Shown here: one piece after another, positions 1 through 4,307 of the stretch
Layout: the number at the start of each line of letters is the position of its first letter
Numbering within the stretch: the stretch's first letter is position 1
NCBI GenBank assembly: GCA_900757255.1
Contig: CAAENE010000414.1
Location: forward strand, 1-5,588
From: Clostridia bacterium
GTDB lineage: Bacteria > Bacillota > Clostridia > HGM11514
Reading direction: 5' to 3'
DNA length: 5,588 nucleotides
Notes under the pieces: generated by a model
Told to the model about the DNA's origin: nothing
Database searches by the model: none
The model's input: only the letters and a program-made list of their open reading frames with translations
Program-made: the position numbers and the translations under genes

Positions 1-1
1 C

Positions 2-130
2 AAAGCGGCAAAAAGGGCGTATAAAGCGCCGGAGATAGCTATTAAACGCTTTACCCAAACGGAAGCCATCACCACCAGCGATATCGGCGGCACGGAAGAG
101 ATTGTAGTGGATGAAAACATGAATCCATAA
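2..130 (+). CDS. C-terminal end of a small unknown protein (5' end off the window)
   Basis: An open frame runs from the left edge to a TAA stop at 128-130 and gives 42 residues ending EEIVVDENMNP. I see no start codon inside it that would make a sensible gene, so the start lies upstream of the window. The segment reads Y-K-A-P-E-I (residues 7-12), then F-T-Q-T-E-A-I-T-T-S-D, then an acidic tail. From memory, many short (about 40-60 aa) uncharacterised proteins of Clostridia share this shape: a Y-x-x-P-x-[IVL] segment followed about ten residues later by an acidic residue and V/I-I-T-x-S. Their function is not known to me. It is the only plus-strand gene here and is followed by a strong terminator, which supports a real transcribed 3' end. 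It could instead be the tail of a longer protein. No function is assigned. Confidence 0.6.
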   Translation, partial: KAAKRAYKAPEIAIKRFTQTEAITTSDIGGTEEIVVDENMNP

Positions 131-134
131 AAAT

Positions 135-164
135 GTAGAGCCGCTGACCATGTCGGCGGCTTAC
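135..164 (+). other. Imperfect stem-loop just after the small protein gene
   Basis: AGCCGCTGA (139-147) pairs with TCGGCGGCT (153-161) around the loop CCATG, with one G-T pair. The stem extends by GTA/TAC (135-137 with 162-164) past a bulged G at 138. No T-tract follows, so it is not a classical terminator alone. It lies 4 nt after the stop codon and may protect the 3' end of the mRNA or act together with the next hairpin. Confidence 0.45.
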
Positions 165-175
165 TCTTTAAAGAG
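164..175. repeat. Perfect 12-bp palindrome CTCTTTAAAGAG
   Basis: The sequence CTCTTTAAAGAG equals its own reverse complement. It sits between the stem-loop at 135-164 and the terminator at 179-212. It may be chance in AT-rich sequence, or a small protein-binding site. No promoter is visible next to it. Confidence 0.3.
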
Positions 176-178
176 AAC

Positions 179-212
179 AAAAAGCCAGCGGAATTGATCC
201 GCTGGCTTTTTT
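179..212 (+). terminator. Rho-independent terminator, likely bidirectional
   Basis: AGCCAGCGGA (183-192) pairs perfectly with TCCGCTGGCT (198-207) around the 5-nt loop ATTGA. A five-T run follows at 208-212 and a five-A run precedes at 179-183, so each strand ends in a U-tract. On the plus strand it ends transcription of the small protein gene. On the minus strand it would catch read-through from the Gfo/Idh oxidoreductase gene. Confidence 0.88.
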
Positions 213-337
213 AAGATAAACAAGCTCCTGCTTCATAGGACTTGACCGACATATATGCGCAGCAAGAGTTAACGCAGGTTTATCAAAAGCAAGATATTCG
301 TTCTGAATTATGTGTCTCTCATAACTTTTCATAAAAC

Positions 338-365
338 CTGTCCGCAGATACATGATCTGCGGACA
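338..365 (-). terminator. Rho-independent terminator of the Gfo/Idh oxidoreductase gene
   Basis: An 11-bp perfect stem, TGTCCGCAGAT (339-349) with ATCTGCGGACA (355-365), closes a 5-nt loop. It starts 5 nt beyond the stop codon of the oxidoreductase gene. Read on the minus strand it is followed by GGTTTTAT, a short U-tract. The U-run is modest, so the second hairpin at 179-212 may serve as backup. Confidence 0.82.
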
Positions 366-370
366 AGCTA

Positions 371-1384
371 TTAATGATTCTCTTTTCCGGTTATCAGGGC
401 ATCTGCTTCCATGGCAATTTTAAAGCATTCATATACATCGTCTATATTCGGATTCCCCGGATAATTTTCGGTTATCATTTTGATTAAATAATCAAACTGA
501 ATATCGGTAGGTTTTCTCTCTCCCTGTACATTAATGATTTCGTACGTTTTTTCCGGATACCTGTAATACTCTATCAGGTCGCCTTCTTCCTGATGTGACA
601 TTCTGTCTTTTTTAAAAATAATCTTAATACTGCCCTTGGGTCCGATAAATTCCTTATGGTTATCGGACGAAATTGTATTGGTCCAGCCTGCTTCATAATA
701 CCCAACAGAACCATCGGTCAGCTTTACTGTGATCAGTCCATAATTATACTTGTTACAGGGAACATCCGGCTCCGTTCTCTGACCGATCCCTGACACCGAC
801 TCGATTTTTGCTCCGGTAAACCACTGCATAACGTCAATATAATGAACGCCGCAGTCCACTATGGGTGATGTTTCATTAATCAGGGTGAGGTAACGGTCCC
901 AATTCATCGTATGATGATTCTGGGTCATCCGCATAATAATAGGACTGCCGATTGCTCCCCGGCGTATCATCCTCCCTACCATATTATAGGAATGATTATG
1001 GCGCAGTATATGCCCTACCAGCACCTTGCAGTCCGGATTCTCTTTGACCAGCCGTACAAACTCTTTACCGTCTTGCAGATTTGTTGCAATTGGCTTTTCG
1101 CACAAGACATGCTTTTTATGTTGCAGGCATTTTTTTAAAAACGGCAGATGGGTAGACGGATAAGTCGCAATGATAACGATATCCACTTCCGGGTCAGATA
1201 CACATTCCTCCACGCTGTCAGTTATCTTTTCCGCATTATATTTTCGCTGAAATTCTTTCGCCCGCTCTTTGTTCAAGTCACAGACATATTTAATGTGTAC
1301 GTTTTCCTTATAATAGATATTTTCCAGATGCACCGCGCCCATTTGGCCGCAGCCGATTAATGCCACTTGAAATATTTTTTCCAT
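371..1384 (-). CDS. Gfo/Idh/MocA family NAD(P)-dependent oxidoreductase
   Basis: Oxidises or reduces a sugar, sugar derivative or cyclitol with a nicotinamide cofactor in the cytoplasm; the substrate cannot be told from sequence. I chose the ATG at 1384 (337 aa, MEKIFQVALIG). It has GGAG at 1394-1397, 9 nt upstream, and places the first Rossmann strand right at the N-terminus, as is usual in the family. An in-frame ATG at 1399 would add five residues but has only a weak purine stretch before it. Visible features are the dinucleotide loop GCGQMG (residues 11-16), Asp36 after the second strand (suggests NAD preference), the family C-E-K-P motif with the likely catalytic Lys97, and D177-C-G-V-H181-Y-I-D184, matching the usual D-x-G-x-H-x-x-D active-site segment. 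The length is normal and nothing is truncated. It is transcribed from its own promoter and bounded by terminators on both sides, unlike the operon upstream. Family assignment is firm; substrate is unknown. Confidence 0.94.
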   Translation of the reverse strand: MEKIFQVALIGCGQMGAVHLENIYYKENVHIKYVCDLNKERAKEFQRKYNAEKITDSVEECVSDPEVDIVIIATYPSTHLPFLKKCLQHKKHVLCEKPIATNLQDGKEFVRLVKENPDCKVLVGHILRHNHSYNMVGRMIRRGAIGSPIIMRMTQNHHTMNWDRYLTLINETSPIVDCGVHYIDVMQWFTGAKIESVSGIGQRTEPDVPCNKYNYGLITVKLTDGSVGYYEAGWTNTISSDNHKEFIGPKGSIKIIFKKDRMSHQEEGDLIEYYRYPEKTYEIINVQGERKPTDIQFDYLIKMITENYPGNPNIDDVYECFKIAMEADALITGKENH

Positions 1385-1393
1385 TCCATACAA

Positions 1394-1397
1394 CTCC
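1394..1397 (-). promoter_or_regulatory. Shine-Dalgarno site that decides the start of the Gfo/Idh gene
   Basis: Reads GGAG on the minus strand, 9 nt before the ATG at 1384. It overlaps the upstream in-frame ATG at 1399, which has no comparable site. This favours the shorter protein. Confidence 0.6.
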
Positions 1398-1427
1398 ATT
1401 GTTTCTTTACGGTTTTATCCGGCTGGT

Positions 1428-1440
1428 ATTGTATCACAAT
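1428..1440. promoter_or_regulatory. Possible operator overlapping the -10 box
   Basis: ATTGTGATACAAT is an inverted repeat with 5-bp arms (ATTGT/ACAAT) and a 3-nt centre. The right arm is the -10 hexamer region itself, so a protein bound here would block RNA polymerase. The arms are short and chance is possible; no regulator gene is in the window. Confidence 0.3.
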
Positions 1441-1456
1441 CTATCGGCTGCGGCAA
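1428..1456 (-). promoter_or_regulatory. Sigma-A type promoter for the Gfo/Idh gene
   Basis: On the minus strand, TTGCCG (1451-1456) is the -35 and TACAAT (1428-1433) the -10, with a 17-bp spacer. TGA directly before the -10 gives an extended -10 (TGnTACAAT form). Transcription would start near 1421, giving an untranslated leader of roughly 37 nt before the ATG at 1384. It lies downstream of the SDR gene's terminator, so the oxidoreductase can be expressed independently of the four-gene operon. Confidence 0.75.
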
Positions 1457-1597
1457 GTAATTTTTTCACAAAGTTTACTCCTAATTTTTCGCATTTTCGT
1501 TACTGTTGACTGTGTCATTCAGATAGCAAAATCAATTTAGAGCTGTTCTTTTTCTGACTGCTTTGGTTAAATATTTTTCTTTAAGACTAAAATCGAT

Positions 1598-1629
1598 AAA
1601 ACAGGGGATTCTTGTGAGACCCCTGTTTT
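1598..1629 (-). terminator. Rho-independent terminator after the SDR gene
   Basis: AAAACAGGGG (1598-1607) pairs perfectly with CCCCTGTTTT (1620-1629) around a 12-nt loop that can itself form a small TCT/AGA stem. Read on the minus strand, the GC core is followed by TTTT. It begins 4 nt after the SDR stop codon and ends the four-gene operon. The A/T flanks are symmetrical, but no plus-strand gene uses it. Confidence 0.85.
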
Positions 1630-1633
1630 AAAA

Positions 1634-2404
1634 TTATAAATTGTGCGGCGGAACGAGCGGATAAAGCTGAATCATGTTCCCGCCGTCAACAACCAGCTCC
1701 GCCCCTGTCACATTTTTGGATTTGCTGCTGCCAAAAAACCATGCCGCCTCAGCAATATCCTCAAAATCTGCTATGTCGCCGATTGGCGTATAATTAGACG
1801 GTACACTCCTGCAGCCATTATAGTTGTTTTCCCATCGCTCTGTTTTGATCATTCCGGGCAGGACGCAGTTCGATCGGATCCCATATCTTCCTAAATCCAG
1901 CGCCAGGGCGCGGCTCATTCCCAGAATACCGCTCTTCGATGCGCCGTAAGCCACCCTGTCCGGTATTGCGCGGTAAGCGGTATTGGACGTGATAAAAACA
2001 AGAGACCCTCTTCCCTTTTCTTTCATCTGAAGGGCTGCCTGCCGCACCAGCATAAAATTCCAGCCGATATTGGTACGAAATACATCCATAAAATCCTGGA
2101 AATCTACCGTTAGTACATCCTGCTTGATCCCCAAATTTGCCGCATTACATACCAAACAGTCCAAAAGGTATCCGCATGACCGGATATCCTGAAAAATACG
2201 TTTCACGTCTTGTTCGTCATATATCGTCATACCGTACCCTTTTGCAAAAACATCATATTTTTCCGATATGGTTTCAGCCGCTCTAACAGCTTTTTCCTTC
2301 GTTCGGCTTCCGATAAAAACATCATATCCCTCTCGCGCAAATCGTTCCGCTATGGCATACCCTGTCCCGCTTGCTGCACCTGTGATAAAAACTGATTTAT
2401 TCAT
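1634..2404 (-). CDS. SDR family NAD(P)-dependent oxidoreductase
   Basis: A classical short-chain dehydrogenase/reductase of 256 aa, full length for the family, cytoplasmic and probably tetrameric as in most relatives. The cofactor loop is T8-G-A-A-S-G-T-G15, followed by the N87-A-A motif and the catalytic tetrad N112, S140, Y153 and K157 (Y-G-A-S-K). P-G at 183-184 and the C-terminal D-G-G at 240-242 are also in place. Arg34 in G-S-R after the second strand, with no acidic residue there, hints at NADP(H), though this is only a guide. The start ATG has AGGTGA 4 nt upstream. It begins 13 nt after the dehydratase gene and ends the operon just before a terminator. By context it may oxidise the released sugar to a lactone, or reduce a keto intermediate made later. 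Substrate cannot be read from the sequence; annotations such as 3-oxoacyl-ACP reductase would be misleading here. Confidence 0.93.
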   Translation of the reverse strand: MNKSVFITGAASGTGYAIAERFAREGYDVFIGSRTKEKAVRAAETISEKYDVFAKGYGMTIYDEQDVKRIFQDIRSCGYLLDCLVCNAANLGIKQDVLTVDFQDFMDVFRTNIGWNFMLVRQAALQMKEKGRGSLVFITSNTAYRAIPDRVAYGASKSGILGMSRALALDLGRYGIRSNCVLPGMIKTERWENNYNGCRSVPSNYTPIGDIADFEDIAEAAWFFGSSKSKNVTGAELVVDGGNMIQLYPLVPPHNL

Positions 2405-2417
2405 AGAATCACCTGTT

Positions 2418-3578
2418 TCAAAAATAAAAGTCTGTTTTAGCCGGGCGTATGTTGGTCAGCTCTCCGGTATAATGCCGCAGAGTATGCGGCATATAGGGGT
2501 GCTTTTGGCACTCCTCTTCGTTCAGCTCAATTCCAAGTCCGGGTTTATTCGGAATTTCTATATATCCGTCCTTATAGTTGAGTTCTTCGTTTGTGATTGC
2601 CTTTCGATAATCCACATCTGAGTACATAATTTCCAAAATACTGAAATTAGGGCAATTTGCCGCAAGTTGCAGCGTTGCAGCGTTCGCGGCCGGCCCGCTT
2701 GGGTTGTGCGGCGCAAAGGGGATATAACGTGATTCTGCCTCAGCAGCTATTTTTTTTAATTCTAAAATTCCTCCTGCGTGTGATACATCGGGCTGGATAT
2801 AATCGGCCGCCATCAAATCAAACATCCTTCTGTAATCCCATCTGGTATACAACCGCTCGCCGGCCGAAATAGCCACCGGGGATTTGGACCGAACTTCTTT
2901 AAGCGCTTCCAGGTTATCCGGCGGTACCGGTTCTTCAAAAAACATTGGCCGGAACGGCTCCAGCTCTTTTGCAATTTTGATTGCGGTGGGAATATTGAAC
3001 CTTCCATGTCCTTCAATCAGGAGGTCAACCTCACTGCCGACCGACTCCCGAACTGCCGCTACACAATTTAGCGCCCGGTTTAGCTCAGAACTCGAAAGCT
3101 CCAGATAGTTTTTTCCAAACGGATCCCATTTCAATGCGGTCACTCCTCGCTCCATAGCCTCCTTTGCTTTTTCTGCAAATTCTTTCGGCTCTTTTGCACC
3201 GGCAAACCATCCATTGACATAAATCCGCACTTTGTCTCTTACTTTACCACCCAGAAGCTGGTATACCGGAACATTGAGCGTTTTCCCCAAAATATCCCAG
3301 AGCGCTGTTTCCACCGCTGATAGAGCGGACATCAGCACTGCTCCGCCCCGCCAATAGGCGCCCCGGTAAATTTCAAACCAGTGCTTTTCAATTTCCAGCG
3401 GATTTTTGCCAATCAGGTATTCGCGGATATGCTCCACCGCCCCGCAGAGCGCTTTTTCCTTGTATTCTAAGGTAGCCTCACCCACACCGTCGATTCCCTC
3501 GTCAGTGTATACTTTTACAAAAACCCAATTCGTCCTGTAACAGTCCACAACAAATGTTTTTACATCTGTGACCTTCAT
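2418..3578 (-). CDS. Enolase-superfamily sugar-acid dehydratase, D-galactonate dehydratase-like
   Basis: Expected to remove water from an aldonic acid to give a 2-keto-3-deoxy acid, using Mg2+. Its 386 aa compare with about 382 for E. coli DgoD, and the N-terminal capping domain (about 1-120) with Y-L-I-G, R-G-G and A-L-W-D motifs resembles DgoD closely. The barrel carries metal-ligand positions E189, E215 (F-E-E-P-V) and E241 (A-G-E-R). Catalytic H191 lies in E-G-H-G-R-F, and a D264/H291 pair lies in Q-P-D-V-S-H-A-G-G and A-P-H-N. As I recall the DgoD numbering (D183, H185, E209, E235, D258, H285), every position is offset by exactly six, so the active site is conserved. The oddity is Glu in place of the first Asp ligand, along with K-W-D-P-F-G where DgoD has K-L-N-G, so the substrate may differ from D-galactonate. 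The ATG directly abuts the stop of the preceding gene and its GGGGAG site lies inside that gene, implying coupled translation. Superfamily is firm, exact substrate open. Confidence 0.92.
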   Translation of the reverse strand: MKVTDVKTFVVDCYRTNWVFVKVYTDEGIDGVGEATLEYKEKALCGAVEHIREYLIGKNPLEIEKHWFEIYRGAYWRGGAVLMSALSAVETALWDILGKTLNVPVYQLLGGKVRDKVRIYVNGWFAGAKEPKEFAEKAKEAMERGVTALKWDPFGKNYLELSSSELNRALNCVAAVRESVGSEVDLLIEGHGRFNIPTAIKIAKELEPFRPMFFEEPVPPDNLEALKEVRSKSPVAISAGERLYTRWDYRRMFDLMAADYIQPDVSHAGGILELKKIAAEAESRYIPFAPHNPSGPAANAATLQLAANCPNFSILEIMYSDVDYRKAITNEELNYKDGYIEIPNKPGLGIELNEEECQKHPYMPHTLRHYTGELTNIRPAKTDFYF

Positions 3579-4253
3579 CTATAACAACTCCCCGTCCAGT
3601 TTGATTTTCTCATATACATTCGGCACAATTTGAAAAAGGGAAGGTTTTTTTTCATCAAACATGCCAAAATGCAGCGGAACTGCATGGTTTGCCCCTGTTT
3701 GCTGTGCAAATCTGAAAGCGTCTGCTTCGTTCATATTATTTCCGACGCCGTTTACAGGCAGGAACACTGTATCTATGTTTTCTGGCAAATCCTCAAATAT
3801 TTCCCTGTTATACAGGGTATCCCCTGTCACATAATACTTTTTGTCCCGGTATTCAATTACAACGCCGATGGCATATTCATCTGAATGTACTGCTTTTACA
3901 GCTGTGAAACGGATTTCTCCGAATGTCCATTCTGTGTGCCGGTCAAACTGGACAAAATTATTGTCCGTCGTCCGTTCAAGACTCTGCCACACCGATTTCG
4001 GACTGAGACAAAGTATGTTTTTTCCGGCGGCTAAGAACCGTTCCGCTGTTTCCGGATCATAATGGTCCAGATGGTTATGGGTAAAAATAAGAACGTCGAT
4101 ATCCAGATCGAATAGCTCTTTTTTTACAGGCACCCGACGAAAATTTTTGGGATTAATCCGCTCTACGCTGTCTGAAAGATACGGATCTATCATGATTTTA
4201 ACCGTATTTGTTTCAAAAAGCAGTCCTGCCTGCCCCAGCCATGTAATCTTCAT
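3579..4253 (-). CDS. UlaG-like metallo-beta-lactamase-fold hydrolase
   Basis: A metal-dependent hydrolase of 224 aa. The signature H59-x-H61-x-D63-H64 (T-H-N-H-L-D-H) is followed by H123, D145 in T-G-D-T, and H195 in P-L-H-F-G, so the full set of metal ligands is present. The N-terminal W-L-G-Q-A-G and the overall pattern resemble the UlaG/L-ascorbate-6-phosphate lactonase branch. E. coli UlaG is much longer (about 350 aa), so this is a compact single-domain member. AAAGGAG lies 8 nt before the ATG, and the stop codon TAG is followed at once by the dehydratase ATG. The tight coupling to an aldonate dehydratase makes a sugar-lactonase role attractive, since lactone hydrolysis would produce the dehydratase substrate. 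That role is inferred: many UlaG-like proteins have unknown substrates, and phosphodiesterase or housekeeping activities are also possible. Confidence 0.9.
   Translation of the reverse strand: MKITWLGQAGLLFETNTVKIMIDPYLSDSVERINPKNFRRVPVKKELFDLDIDVLIFTHNHLDHYDPETAERFLAAGKNILCLSPKSVWQSLERTTDNNFVQFDRHTEWTFGEIRFTAVKAVHSDEYAIGVVIEYRDKKYYVTGDTLYNREIFEDLPENIDTVFLPVNGVGNNMNEADAFRFAQQTGANHAVPLHFGMFDEKKPSLFQIVPNVYEKIKLDGELL
3588..3593 (-). promoter_or_regulatory. Dehydratase ribosome-binding site inside the preceding gene
   Basis: Reads GGGGAG on the minus strand, within the codons for the last residues of the UlaG-like protein and 9 nt before the dehydratase ATG. With stop and start directly adjacent (TAG-ATG), the same ribosomes probably re-initiate, holding the two proteins at linked levels. 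Confidence 0.7.
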
Positions 4254-4261
4254 AATGGTTG

Positions 4262-4268
4262 CTCCTTT
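4262..4268 (-). promoter_or_regulatory. Ribosome-binding site of the UlaG-like gene
   Basis: AAAGGAG on the minus strand, 8 nt before the ATG at 4253. It lies 1 nt downstream of the stem-loop at 4270-4295, close enough for that structure to affect ribosome access. Confidence 0.75.
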
Positions 4269-4269
4269 C

Positions 4270-4295
4270 CCTTATCTGCCGCCAGGCGGATAAGG
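4270..4295 (-). other. Intercistronic stem-loop between the hydrolase and UlaG-like genes
   Basis: CCTTATCTGCC (4270-4280) and GGCGGATAAGG (4285-4295) form an 11-position stem with a 4-nt loop. On the plus strand the odd pair is T-G; in the minus-strand mRNA it is an A-C mismatch splitting the stem into 7 and 3 bp. There is no U-tract after it, and the ribosome-binding site AAAGGAG follows 1 nt later. It is therefore unlikely to be a strong terminator. It may stabilise or process the mRNA between the two genes, or modulate translation of the second. Confidence 0.5.
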
Positions 4296-4307
4296 CAAGA
4301 TTCTTTC

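Noticed and set aside
213..337. Stretch between the two terminators, checked for a promoter or small gene
   Set aside because: TTGACC at about 243-248 has no matching -10 at a usual distance, and no credible reading frame or RNA structure was found.
168..353. Minus-strand open frame of 61 codons
   Set aside because: It starts in the loop of one terminator hairpin and ends before the palindrome beyond the other, has no good ribosome-binding site, and shows no recognisable protein pattern.
911..1360. Two plus-strand open frames opposite the Gfo/Idh gene
   Set aside because: Shadows of a well-supported coding frame; no ribosome-binding site or family pattern.
1385..1399. Upstream ATG extending the Gfo/Idh protein by five residues (MELYG)
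   Set aside because: The GGAG site and the family's usual N-terminus fit the ATG at 1384 better.
1410..1421. CGG/CCG inverted repeat with a 6-nt spacer near the transcription start
   Set aside because: Three-bp arms are too short to support an operator call.
2268..2621. Plus-strand open frame of 117 codons
   Set aside because: It lies opposite the SDR and dehydratase genes, both with intact catalytic motifs, and its translation resembles no family.
3630..4062. Plus-strand open frames opposite the UlaG-like gene
   Set aside because: Cysteine- and serine-rich nonsense-like translations complementary to a gene with a complete metal-binding motif set.
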